DNA of 22,500 bases, taken from assembly GCA_001586965.3 (NCBI GenBank), contig LUCW03001699.1, positions 35,001 to 57,500 of the forward strand, read 5' to 3'. The stretch is from Sphaeroforma sirkka. Its lineage: Eukaryota > Opisthokonta > Ichthyosporea > Ichthyophonida. This document shows positions 1 through 21,266 of this stretch, one piece after another (the stretch's first letter is position 1; the number at the start of each line of letters is the position of its first letter). A program made the position numbers and the translations under genes. The notes below the pieces were generated by a model. It was not told the origin of the DNA, did no database searches, and was given only the letters and a program-made list of their open reading frames with translations.

Positions 1-55
1 CCCACTCTCCTACTATCCACCTCAGGCCCAGTCTCCTACCAGTCTCATACTTGTA

Positions 56-445
56 CTTTTTCGAGTTTAATTTGTTTTTATATAGGTGTATTTTAAAATG
101 TAATTAGCGTGATTTTAAAAGCATTTGTGAGATGTGTTTGTTTTCTGCCGGTTTGTTTGTTATCTGTCGGCTGAAAGCGCATACAACCCATTTGTTGCAC
201 TTATGTTTTAAGTCCTTGTCGGCCTTAAGGGCTTGGCATATGTTAGCATTAGACACATGTATATGGGTGTCCTCTGTCTTAGCTATTGCTTCGGATTCGC
301 CCATGGTTTTACAGTTGACACTATTCGTGTCGAACATACGTCGACCTCTACTCTGAGGCCGACAAAGAACTAATACAAATGCAATAAATGGGCTAAAATC
401 ACGCTAATTACATCTTTTTTTTTAGGCAAAATAAACTCGAAAAAG
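56..445. mobile_element. 390-bp miniature inverted-repeat element (Tc1/mariner-like ends)
   Basis: The two ends are inverted copies. The left end starts CTTTTTCGAGTTTA and, about 45 bases further in, reads ATGTAATTAGCGTGATTTTA. The right end, read on the minus strand from 445, starts with the same 14 bases and has the same inner block. Between the blocks the arms have diverged and differ in length. A TA dinucleotide flanks both ends (54-55 and 446-447), which is the target duplication typical of Tc1/mariner elements. The interior has short open frames on both strands, none recognisable as a transposase, so this looks like a non-autonomous MITE. The family assignment is inferred from the TA duplication alone. 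Confidence 0.7.
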
Positions 446-447
446 TA

Positions 448-842
448 GTGGTTAATAATATTATTGTCACCAGTGCCGTAAAAAGATAATCCTTTATTAT
501 TTATGTTTGAAGAAGGATGTGAATAGTTTTTTTAGGTTTGTTGATAGTTTTGTTTTTTTTAACAAAATAAGACAAAAACAATTCTTTAGACTCAAAGACG
601 GAGTCAGGGGACTGTACATACTGATATATTTTAATTTTTTAACACATGATGAAAATACTTGAGCAACAAGATTACAAGACACAAGTGGACTGTCCGATTA
701 TGGAGTACAAACTAAAATAGACTCGTGCAGAGCGCGAAGTGAATAAGTGATTGATTGATAATTTCATTTTGTTCCATAAAATTCAAAATGTGCATCAAAT
801 TATAAAAAGTAGTAAAATTAGTGAAATTAGTGAAATTAGTGT
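448..842. other. AT-rich gene-free stretch
   Basis: No gene is recognised. The stretch is AT-rich with homopolymer runs. Near its right end (about 812-841) is a short run of the unit GTGAAATTA. Short open frames here show no coding character. Confidence 0.5.
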
Positions 843-865
843 AGTTGCAGACTTGCAGAGTTGCA

Positions 866-1546
866 GTGTTGGCCTGTGACCCTGTGTTGCACTGTTACAG
901 TCTTGAAAAGTCAATTAGCGGAAAATCTAAATCATAAGCAATAGTAATTTAAAAAAATAAATAATACTATGAGTATTGCGTGCTGATAACTGAGCTGCAT
1001 AGTGACTCTACACTAGAGTGAGTCGTTTGTCGTATAGACGGAGACACATAGTCTCTACTTCAAACTCCCACTGACAAGCCGTCACCAATTGAATGTAACC
1101 AATCTCTTACTCTTCGCACAGTATTGTTGTATGAACCTCTGAATGAGAGTTTTGATCCACAAGAGGAACGAAGAGATAAAATGGTACGATCAGTAAATGA
1201 GTCATTATAAAACTTTGCAGTAATTTAAAAAAAAAAACCGCCCTATTCAAAGCCTCGTAAATTCGAACACCTACATATTCAATTTTTATTGTGTAAATAG
1301 CAGTAAATAGTCATTTGTTACACTCGATTTTAGTATACGTTTAGCGCGAACGTAACGGAAACGTTCAGGACAGGTCTGACCTCTATTGTACAAGAACAAA
1401 TAGGACTATATTATATTTAAAAATAAAATAGGATTAAATATTGCAGAACCCTACACCCAAATATAAAGTAAACGTTGAGAGTAAACGTAAAATGCTCTTG
1501 ATCGTTATAAAATTTTCATGAAAATTCGATCTATATCTTGGGAGTA
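866..1546. other. AT-rich non-coding interior of mobile-element region
   Basis: No gene is recognised. The stretch has many short A and T runs and no open frame of note. It lies between the left 23-bp inverted repeat and the foldback palindrome. Confidence 0.5.
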
Positions 1547-2279
1547 ATAGAGCAGACAACATGAAATATTGGACGGAGGAACCCGGAGATTTTTACAATG
1601 GAGGTTGACCCAGAGGTATAGTAAAATCATGTTTCATTGGAAGTTAGATTTTTCAAGTTCTTTCTTGATGAGTGATAAATGTATGCTTAATCTCATTTCG
1701 ATCAGACTATTGGTTCAAAAGTTATGAATGATTCCAGTTTGTACCAGAACTGGATCAAATTAGGCGCACAAAGGCAATAGATAAGTCCATCAATGCCCAA
1801 CAGACCTTTCTGGCATTATAGCATACTACTTTAAAAGTGGTCTATGGGGGGTTATATGTGCACGTAAAGCGAGTTGTATTTCGGGTACTTCATATCGTAA
1901 CCAGTACCTTTTATACCAGTGAGAATGAGAGCTACCCGATATACACGTCCAGACTCGCTGTAAGCGTATATATAACCCCCCATAGACCACTAAAGTAGTA
2001 TGCTATAATGCCAGAAAGGCCTGTTGGGCATTGATGGACTTATCTATCGCCTTTGTGCGCCTAATTTGATCCAGTTCTGGTACAAACTGGAATCATTCAT
2101 AACTTTTGAACCGATAGTCTGATCGAAATGAGATTAAGCATACATTTATCACTCATCAAGACAAAGAACTTGAGAAATCTAACTTCCAATGAAACATGAT
2201 TTTAATATACCTCTGGGTCAACCTATATTGTAAAAATCTCCGGGTTCCTCCGTCCAACATTTGACGTTGTCTGCTCCTA
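1547..2279. mobile_element. Large foldback palindrome (arms about 310 bp, loop about 113 bp)
   Basis: Positions 1547-1857 reappear in inverted orientation at 1971-2279. I counted roughly 15 differences including a few small indels, so the arms are about 95 percent identical. Both arms end outward in GAGCAGACAAC and inward in CTATGGGGGGTTATAT. Weaker symmetry continues into the loop around a TCGGGTA block on each side, so the whole 733 bp is close to one palindrome. No protein is encoded. The form matches a foldback or long-TIR MITE. The flanks show no clear target duplication, so the superfamily is unknown. Confidence 0.8.
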
Positions 2280-2381
2280 TGCAACTGCAACAAGACGGTG
2301 ACGCAAGCAGAGAGTTTTATATTGTTTAAAAAAAAAAAACACCAAATAGTCTGTATTTTGCAACTCTGCAAGTCTGCAACT

Positions 2382-2740
2382 TGTGCAATTCTGAATTCGC
2401 AACTCGCAAGAAGTCTTCACAACTAAAGTACTCTGGTCTCACTCAGGAGTCAGGACTGAGTCACTCTCAGTTTTGAGTTTTGACTTTGACTGGGAGTCTG
2501 GGAGTCTTCTCGCTTTTGTTTTTTTTTTTTTTTTTTTAAAATACATATGGATGGAAAAAAAACAAAAAAAAAAAAAACAAGTAAATACTTGTGAAGTTGT
2601 GAGAGAAGTGAGAACTCAGAACTGAGAAGTTGAGTGATGAGACTTGAGACTTGAAGTTGAGAGAGACTGATTACTGATTAGCGATCAGTTGATCACTGAA
2701 TAACTGAGCTGTCAGAGAGTGGGGAAAGTGAGCTTATTTA
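2382..2740. repeat. Degenerate GAGT/ACTC-rich tract with oligo(dT) and oligo(dA) runs
   Basis: About 360 bases are dominated by variants of ACTCAGGAGTCAGGACTGAG and, on the far side of an oligo-T/oligo-A core (about 2519-2578), of GAGACTTGAGACTTGAAG. The period is irregular, but the words GAGTC, ACTGA and TTGAG recur many times. There is no coding signal. This may be subterminal repeat sequence of a decayed transposon. Confidence 0.45.
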
Positions 2741-2828
2741 TTTAAAAAAAAATCTCAAAAACCAACAATGCACAACAAATTAAAAGAATTAAAAACCAAT
2801 TGGTCAACACTCATCACATATTTGTTAG

Positions 2829-3032
2829 TCAACCCATATCAGTGAGTTTGAGTCAGCGAACCTCTGCCTAATTGCCTACCAACTTTTCATAATATACTAT
2901 CTTTCTAAAATTCTATTGCGAGTTGCTAGACTTCCTGCGACAAATCGTGGCCCGTGGCGGGCTGTGGGTCGTAATTGGACATTGGTGCGGCGTGTGGATG
3001 GTGTCCCATTGATTAGAGGCCCAGACGGCTAG
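2829..3032 (+). pseudogene. Possible terminal-exon remnant with polyadenylation signal
   Basis: One frame is open from 2829 to the TAG at 3030-3032. From about 2931 the sequence becomes distinctly more GC-rich than its surroundings and reads as an Arg/Pro/Gly-rich peptide (LPATNRGPWRAVGRNWTLV, then ending LIRGPDG). An AATAAA signal follows at 3070-3075, with a second at 3074-3079. This could be the last exon of a plus-strand gene or a fragment of an old coding element. No start, upstream exon or family was recognised, and chance openness is possible. Confidence 0.2.
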
Positions 3033-3997
3033 GTCCCAGGGGTCCCAGGGTCCTGAATCCGTGATCACTAATAAATAAAAGTAAATTGAATATAAAAACA
3101 TAATGGTTGTTTTTTTTAATTTATAGCTATGTTATTTATGCACAGTATGTACAGTACAGATTTATTTACTAAAAAAATGGTACCGAAAAAAGAAATACAA
3201 AAAAAAAACCAACGGTTCAATATTGGTATTGTATTTATATCAAAAATCGATAGAAGTTTTTCAGGTCTCCAAATTTGTCCTACACTACGAGTGCGCCCTT
3301 TCTCGGCCGTTGAATTTGTACTCCTTTTCGACATAGACTGTAGACTATAGAGAGTGAGACTAACCGATATGGTCCGTTTCATTTTTTAAGTGTACATTCC
3401 GAGTGCATAAAACTGTGTTTTTCATTGACTATACAAACCCGGGATATATGATTTATACATAAAAAACATAGTTTTAGGGTGCAAATTGTGTTTTCATTGT
3501 TAGTTTTTGATTTAATTTTATATTTATATTTGTTTAAAAAGAAAAAAGTCAATTGTCCACGTTCAAATGATTTGGTTGTTTTGAAAAAAGAGAATAATTT
3601 TATAAAAATAAAGTTGTGATAAAACATGCGAATGACTCATAGTCTCAACTCTGATGTGGTGAACTGGTGGTGTGATATAGGCCCACGAGAGAGAAAGGAG
3701 TCGGTGAGTGAACTCTCTTCTCTCTTGTGTGTGAAGAGTGTCAATGAAGAACTGAAGACTGATGAGAAGAGAAGACTCAGAAGACTGCGAGAAGAGAGAG
3801 TACTTTTGATGAGAGATTCGGCACAAAAGTACTTTTCACACAATTCATTTATAAATATATATATTTTCACTCCAAGCTTTCATATGTGCTTGTTTGTGTG
3901 TGTATCTGTATTGGCTGTGCTTGACTCTCTCTAATAAAAAATAGTTGTGAGTCGCGAGTCGTGACTCGCGTTGACGTAGTTTTAAGAAAAAAAAAGT

Positions 3998-4002
<5 letters not shown>
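3033..4002. other. Gene-free, low-complexity AT-rich stretch
   Basis: No convincing gene is present. Positions 3640-3830 are a purine-rich degenerate GAGA/GACTC tract that gives an open plus-strand frame rich in Arg, Glu and Ser. Its repetitive base composition explains the openness. The remainder is AT-rich with A and T homopolymers. Confidence 0.45.
3953..3970. repeat. Compact perfect palindrome CGCGAGTC/GACTCGCG
   Basis: Two 8-base arms (3953-3960 and 3963-3970) are exact inverted copies separated by two bases, GC-rich in a very AT-rich setting. They contain the GAGTC word that is common throughout the 2.4-3.9 kb region. This could be an element end or a protein-binding site, but there is no direct evidence of function. 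Confidence 0.45.

Positions 4003-4052
<50 letters not shown>
4003..4052. repeat. (TA)25 microsatellite
   Basis: An uninterrupted AT dinucleotide array separates the mobile-element region from the first gene-like segment at 4141. Confidence 0.95.
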
Positions 4053-4054
<2 letters not shown>

Positions 4055-4140
4055 TGGCAATCGACGCGTACTGTCATATCAAAAGAAGTAATAAACTTTT
4101 GAAATCATTGCAAGAGAGATTCACACATTTTTAAAATAGG

Positions 4141-4601
4141 ATGCTAGTTTCAATACCTGGAATTTGTCATGTCCAAAACATGACCAAATCCTCGAAGAAT
4201 GCGCATGTAAGCGAGCTTGAAGTGTATCGAGGTAAGCTGCGAGCGAATGATCTAAGCGGAAGTTTCGATTCCGGAGTGGATATATCATACGACGAAGATT
4301 GCAATGCAGAGAGCGACGCAAAGAAGCCAATAACGAGCTGCCTGCTTAAAAAGACTGGCAAGGCCAATCTCAAGCATGTGACCTTTACGAGAAACGATTT
4401 ATCGAATTCAACAAGTATGAGTGCGCTCATACGTGCAATCTAAAGCATTACCTAGATATGGAGGAGCCAGTGTATCCACCGACTGTGCGTAGTTACGATT
4501 ATGGACGACAACCTCTGGGAGTGGTGCAGAATCAGAAGATGGAGAGTGCTGCCTTTGCCAGCATGTTGTGGAGAACTCTGTGGGAAGGGTTCAATTTGTG
4601 A
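4141..4601 (+). CDS. Possible small gene in two frames; PP1-docking-like motif; function unknown
   Basis: An ATG at 4141 opens 100 codons ending at a TAA at 4441-4443. The product is Ser/Asp-rich, with DSGVDIS (residues 43-49, resembling a beta-TrCP phosphodegron) and KHVTF (78-82, fitting the PP1-docking consensus RVxF). A second frame, offset by -1, is open from 4350 to the TGA at 4599-4601. It also looks coding: after the TAA position it reads LKHYLDMEEPVYPPTVRSY and ends MLWRTLWEGFNL. Removing 4415-4455 (GTATGA to CTAG, 41 nt) would join the frames into 139 residues. That is far shorter than the introns of the large gene, so a frameshift, a sequence error or a decayed gene is equally possible. 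A second ATG at 4180 could be the real start. GC content is higher than in the flanks. No family was recognised. Confidence 0.4.
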
Positions 4602-4685
4602 ACGTAGCATTGCCTATCTGGAAAAATATTAGGAAAAAATATTAGAAGGAAGCGCAATCGTAAGCTCGTACCTCAGCTATGACTT

Positions 4686-4888
4686 GAATCCAGTAACACG
4701 CATGGACGTATGAAGCGTCACATACTCGCGCCAGTCACGCACATATTTCAATCGAATCCAGCATCACGCATGGACTTATGAAGCGTCACATACTCGCGTC
4801 AGTCACGCACATATTTTCCTGACTTGAATCCAGCATCACGCATGGACGTATAAGGCGTCACATACTCGCGTCAGTCACGCACATATTT
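4686..4888. repeat. Three-unit tandem repeat, 68-72 bp period
   Basis: The block GAATCCAGCATCACGCATGG starts at 4686, 4754 and 4826. Each unit continues with ACGTATGAAGCGTCACATAC, then TCGCGTCAGTCACGCACATA. Copies differ by a few substitutions and a small insertion. It lies just downstream of the possible small gene and is not open in any one frame throughout. Confidence 0.9.
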
Positions 4889-6292
4889 ACCTTGTCTCTA
4901 GTTTTGGAGAGCACAAGCACATCCAATCGACTACGTTACTCTGGGGTCTAAGACGGTCGACTTCGAGGTGTTTCACTGAGTCACCCTTATGGGGTGCGGA
5001 ATTCTTCTGAGTCACGAGATTAGAATGCCACGCTGGGGATACGAATTTACAACTTAATTCCATATAAGAGGGATACTGTGATAACGGTAGCACGAGGGAC
5101 ATCGAATACCTACGCTGCACGACCAGTGGACAAATCGCTATGATTTGAATTCCGTTTAGGAAAGAATAATAATGACATGAGGTCCTCTCGATCTGAGCTC
5201 ACCCTGTACTTGCGCACGGAATGATTTCATTAGAAACATATAACTTGCATCATCATGTCTTACCAATAAATTCCGTCTCTATGAGTTAGTAAATATACTC
5301 ACGAGTCCCTTACATACATCCTGTTTTTTAATAAGCTTCTTTTGATGTCCGAATTATTTTTTCCAACTATCTAGTGCAATAAGAGTGTTGAGCATCCTCA
5401 TAACGTTGAGCGTCTTAGAAGCACGTCGGCGTCCATTTTTTCGCACAGCTGAGTCGTTGCCACATGTCCTTTTCAATTTTGCGCATTACAACTTCCGCTG
5501 AAATGTTAGTCACGCTTGACTAATTCGCGCAATTCAATTACAGATGAAAATCTGCCTTAAATGCAGATTGGTATATCTTTGACTTACTTTCGCTGTGTAG
5601 ATCCCAGGCGTACTCTAACCTGAGAGAAGTCAAAAACATAAGGATACTCTCTCTCACTAAAGTACCCTCCGCCGTTTACTCGAGAGTGCGTAGACTCCTG
5701 CGGGACACATGACAAAGAAAGTTAAAGCAATCAACAATACTTATCTGCAACTTCTGTGGCTGTAAATTGTACAAGCTTCCTGTGAATTCCAGAAACACGT
5801 ATGCTCGACTGGAACTTGCATATAACAAAACGAGAGTGTTTATAGTAAACATGCGCGGGAAGTATAATGTATATGACCACGATTAGAAAATGCGCATAGT
5901 CCGGTCGTGATCATGCCCTAGAAGGGCAAGGAGTTGTTGAAGTAGATGTGGTAACCAAGGATATATGAGCCTTTGAGCATATGCAGCTAGCTTGATAATT
6001 GCGAAGAAAAGTTGTCGTGGTCTATTTATCGGTAGGTGATTTAGTTCTACCTTCAGTTCGAGTAAGATATATACAAAAAGAAGGTAGCATGAATAGCAGC
6101 AACTATACCTTTGAACATGTCTATCACATATTTATGTGCTATTATTCAGTTTTCAGCAGACATGTGCCCGCCAAAAGTCCAATATACAGCTATTCATAGT
6201 CCCTTGAACAGCACGAGCTTGCAATGGTAAACGAAAGCGCAGTATGCAGCGACAAACATACGATATATCATATCTAATATAATTATATATAC
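4889..6292. other. 1.4 kb with no recognised gene
   Basis: Base composition is mixed, without a long open frame. A minus-strand frame at 4887-5120 and a plus-strand frame at 5999-6199 were read and show no recognisable domain, splice support or codon regularity. The 3' untranslated region of the minus-strand gene ending at 6293 may extend into the right end. Confidence 0.4.
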
Positions 6293-6922
6293 TTATTGCT
6301 TCATGCGCAAGGTAGCTGTGGATGGAAAGCATATGTGCGTGCGATTCAGCTCACGCACTTATAATAAACCGAGAATATTTGTGTACAACTATCCTTCATA
6401 GATAATAATGAAGGTATGAAAACAGATAACATCTAAAATTGTACAGGTATACATGCCCATAGACTTAAACTTGTCGTATTCCAAACATATAAATATAGGA
6501 TTCGTTGACAATACAGACAAACAAGGATTATCGCATTGCAGACAATTTAAGAAATATGAACTCAAAACTTGAAAGCTCAAGAAAGTATACACCCCTATGC
6601 AACAATTTCACGTGACCCAACTTCCTACCAGTCTCCTTACAGTTATACAGAAATATACGTATACATGCATGATTAAACAGTAATTCTGTACTTTTTGATG
6701 ATCACATATAGTCCACCACATGCACGACTCACCTATTAAGCCCACTACAGCACAACCAGTCACGGCGGCAAACTTCCCCGCATCGCCACCCAGAGTATGT
6801 GCCACCTGACTCACAAGTTGAGGGGTCAAGCTATTCGCACTGTAAAGTGAACCTTGCTTGTTATCCACATCATGTGTGTGCAGAGCGCTGTCAACTTTCA
6901 CGGCGTCTAACTGATGTACCAT
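6293..6922 (-). CDS. Possible two-exon gene for a 70-residue protein with hydrophobic C-terminal segment
   Basis: Exon 1 runs from an ATG at 6922 (context AACGATGG) down to 6733. It ends in phase 1 at a strong GTGAGT donor. Exon 2 is proposed at 6315-6293, after the acceptor TTTCCATCCACAG, and ends TLRMKQ then TAA. The product begins MVHQLDAVKVD, is hydrophilic for about 50 residues, then has a hydrophobic run (AAVTGCAVVGLIATL) with RMKQ at the end. That arrangement suggests a small single-pass or tail-anchored membrane protein. Exon 1 has good start and donor signals, but exon 2 is only seven codons and could be chance. No family is recognised. No AATAAA was found after the stop. Confidence 0.4.
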
Positions 6923-7581
6923 CGTTCTGGCTCACTTCTCACAAGTCATACATACACGATTGAATGAACGCGATACGTTTGCAATTCATAACATTCTCAG
7001 AGCCTACACGTAGTGGAGGCTATGGCCCACAAATGAATATGTAGTCCTAAAAGAAAAGTGTAGGGTTATATGTAGGATTATACGTCTTTTTATTTTTATT
7101 TTTAAAAATAAATAAATCAAACTATACACATAGGGCTATGCAAATTAGGACAAATGAACGAGGTCAGATAATATTGATGTCCCAAGTCCCAGCCACCAAA
7201 TGCAAGCAGAGTTATATCCATTTCTCTGAGACATGGGTAGACATGTATTTACGAGAGACACATACTAGAGCGAACATCCCTCACTAAATAGATAGAATAA
7301 TATTGAGCGAGTTGGGTCCAAGTTCGATACGCTATTAAACAATCTTGTGTGGCCTTTAAGGCTATTTAAAACAAGTAACTAGCTTGGCGTGTCATTCTTT
7401 ATGTTTTTCGCAGCCTTTATACAAGTAAAGCTTGAGTTGTAACGGTGTATGGCTGTACCTTGCTCAAATAGTCAGGGACACAGGCGTTCATAAGCGGACG
7501 TTGGAACTCACTTGAGAATCGCATTCATATATGTTGTGCAAAAGGGGTGGTAACAAGTATTCTGGTGGGTTATCAGCATGT
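6923..7581. other. Intergenic interval upstream of the 70-residue gene
   Basis: This lies between the 3' end of the microcephalin-like gene and the start of the small minus-strand gene, so it would hold that gene's promoter. It contains an AT palindrome at about 7087-7117 (TTTTTATTTTTAAAAATAAA) with AATAAA on one strand and TTTATT on the other. Minus-strand frames at 7488-7733 are partly the last exon of the neighbouring gene read in a wrong frame. Nothing else is recognised. Confidence 0.4.
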
Positions 7582-7587
7582 TTTATT
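7582..7587 (-). promoter_or_regulatory. AATAAA polyadenylation signal of the microcephalin-like gene
   Basis: The minus strand reads GAGAATAAAAC 22 nt past the TAG stop codon at 7611-7609. A canonical signal this close implies a very short 3' untranslated region and supports the end of the gene model. Confidence 0.7.
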
Positions 7588-7608
7588 CTCTCAAACGAGC
7601 TATGTAGA

Positions 7609-19273
<11,665 letters not shown>

Positions 19274-19951
19274 CTGTATGAACAAAAGTAACCGAGCTTC
19301 AGGCACTTAGTATGGCATGCCACATATGTCACAGGAGTGCAATAGTACTGGGTTGTATCACAGGAGTGTAATGGTACTGAGTTTGGGTTCTATAACAGCA
19401 AGTTGTTAGTCATCTAAGAACAGAGAGATTCGGTGATTCAAAGTGGTATGTGTAGTATGTTAAATCGATGTCATCGAACAGGAGTGGGGATCGGCATTCG
19501 AATATGTGCCAGAGATCGTTTTGTGTGTCATTGAATCGAAGGAAACCAACGGCGCCAGTGAAGAATGCCGCTTGTGACAGTTTGCAGTTCTATTTCGGGT
19601 TACTTCGGCAAACAGTAGAGAAAACTCTCCTCAGAGATAACGTATACAACCAGCAGACGAGGCTAGAAAAGATTATATTAAAATCCCACTTTCTGTGTCT
19701 TCAAACCAGAAGTGTGTAGATAGTATTGTGTATGTAAAAAGCCAAACTATCTATGCCTTCAAACCAGAGGTGTGTAGATGGTATTGTGTATGAAAAAAGC
19801 CAATAAAGGTACTTATACGCCATAAGGCAACTAGACACACATTCATTTGCACAATGCTACCGAGCCATATGAGTCATCACCAGCCTTACGTTTTTAATTA
19901 CAATCATAAGCACTTTCAGCCACCTAAAGCCAGCATTTACAGACACATCAG

Positions 19952-20111
19952 ATCAGTGACCTGTATCTAGTCACATAAACTTAATCAGTGGCAGGTATTT
20001 AGTCACACAAACCCAATCAGTGGCAGGTATTTAGTCGCACAAACCCAATCAGTGACCTGTATCTAGTCACACAAACCCAATCAGTGGCAGGTATTTAGTC
20101 AAACAACCCCT
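19952..20111. repeat. Five-unit 32-bp tandem repeat with two unit types
   Basis: ATCAGTG starts at 19952, 19984, 20016, 20048 and 20080, an exact 32-bp period. The middle alternates between ACCTGTATCTAG (units 1 and 4) and GCAGGTATTTAG (units 2, 3 and 5). Confidence 0.92.
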
Positions 20112-20349
20112 TTTTATATGTTTTGCATCTACATGTTTGTTGTGGGCCACCATTCAAGCGTGATAATGGTCACGAAGCAAGAGGAGTCAGATATAGCATT
20201 GACCAATTCAACAACAGATACGATAACAATGTTCATGGATTTACACGCGAAGGTGGGCTACAAATGGAGACTGACAGAATGAGCGATTGCAAGAGTAGCA
20301 TATCGGTACACAACATATGCGATATGCGTTTGGATATGAAATTATACTA

Positions 20350-20401
20350 TATCTATCTATCTATCTATATATATATATATCTATCTGGCTATCTATCTAT
20401 C

Positions 20402-20445
<44 letters not shown>
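20350..20445. repeat. CTAT and (TA)n simple repeats
   Basis: CTAT tetranucleotides from about 20350 to 20403, interrupted by a short TA run, then a (TA)n array at 20405-20445. Confidence 0.95.
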
Positions 20446-20447
<2 letters not shown>

Positions 20448-21266
20448 ACACAAGGCTTCCGAGGGAAATATATCGATCTGCCCAATGCATATGCAACGAT
20501 TGTGAACGTCGCACGTACTTTTAACTTCGTAAACCGGCTATATCTCACAGAAGAATGTCATACGCAAATGTCCATATAGGGTTTTAGACCCATGATAGAT
20601 ATATTAGAGAGAAAGAAAATCGTCAAAAATCCATAGAAGTGATTCTAAACTAAGCCAAAGATATACATGACTCCTCAATTTCATCTATATGTTGATACTA
20701 TCTAATTACCTGTACTTCATCAAACATGTGAATGTACGCGAGAAGTGATGCATTGCATGAATTCTGTGAATAGAAGGAAGCGATATACTATACGATAGTC
20801 ACCTTGCACCACAAGTGTTCACTAATAAGCGGAGACTTTTGTTTTGAAACCAGTTTTCAATAAACAAGCGTGGCTTATTCAAAACTGCCTCTAAAACACA
20901 TCACATCACATTATATATACCAATATTGGATCTACACATCATATGATCAGGAGATAGACAGTATTGAAGAGCAGAGATGCATCTAGTCTACGCGAGCGAG
21001 AGTATGTATGATCGTACCTTAATGAATACAGATTTTTCACGGTCCGTTGACGACTACTAAACGTTTTGCAGATTGATTCTCGATATGTATATTCGTGCTC
21101 AGCGTAGAGAGATGCGTTATATTAACCTCTGAGTTGTCGTAGGTCTATACCCTCCTTTGTGCTATCCGTATATGTCTATCAAGGCCTTCTCCTCGACGCT
21201 TGCGTGTGTAATTTTTTAATATTTTTGTGAAGTTGGATTCCAAAAGCCAAAAACCGATGACACAAA

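Larger units (their letters stand above)
843..2381. repeat. Perfect 23-bp inverted repeats bounding a 1.54-kb segment
   Basis: The 23 bases at 843-865, containing GCAGACTTGCAGAGTT, recur exactly in inverted orientation at 2359-2381. The enclosed segment contains the foldback palindrome, off-centre (about 680 bp from the left copy and 80 bp from the right). These may be the terminal repeats of an older element into which the palindrome inserted. The repeat itself is built of near-repeats of TTGCAG, so convergent low-complexity origin is possible. No target duplication was identified. Confidence 0.4.
19274..21230. other. Upstream region of the microcephalin-like gene; tandem repeats and no firm exon
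   Basis: By position this should include the 5' untranslated exon and first intron of the minus-strand gene. Repeats: a two-unit CACAGGAGTG repeat (about 19330-19380), a two-unit 62-bp repeat (about 19690-19800), five 32-bp units (19952-20111), and a CTAT plus (TA)n cluster (20350-20445). The segment 19455-19640 is more GC-rich and open on both strands, but no family or splice structure was found. Positions 20450-21230 show nothing recognisable. Confidence 0.4.

Noticed and set aside
2519-2578. Poly(T)/poly(A) tract considered as a retrotransposon tail
   Set aside because: No LINE or SINE body, target duplication or internal Pol III promoter was found beside it.
3626-3934. Plus-strand 102-codon frame rich in Arg/Glu/Ser
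   Set aside because: It arises from a purine-rich degenerate GAGA/GACTC tract; base composition explains its openness.
4887-5120. Minus-strand 77-codon frame
   Set aside because: No motif, splice site or homologous pattern was seen; length is within chance for this composition.
7315-7335. tRNA B-box-like GGTCCAAGTTCGATAC
   Set aside because: No matching A box, acceptor stem or cloverleaf could be folded around it.
20123-20524. Plus-strand 133-codon frame
   Set aside because: Its second half is CTAT and TA repeat and the first half matches no family; no splice or start support was seen.
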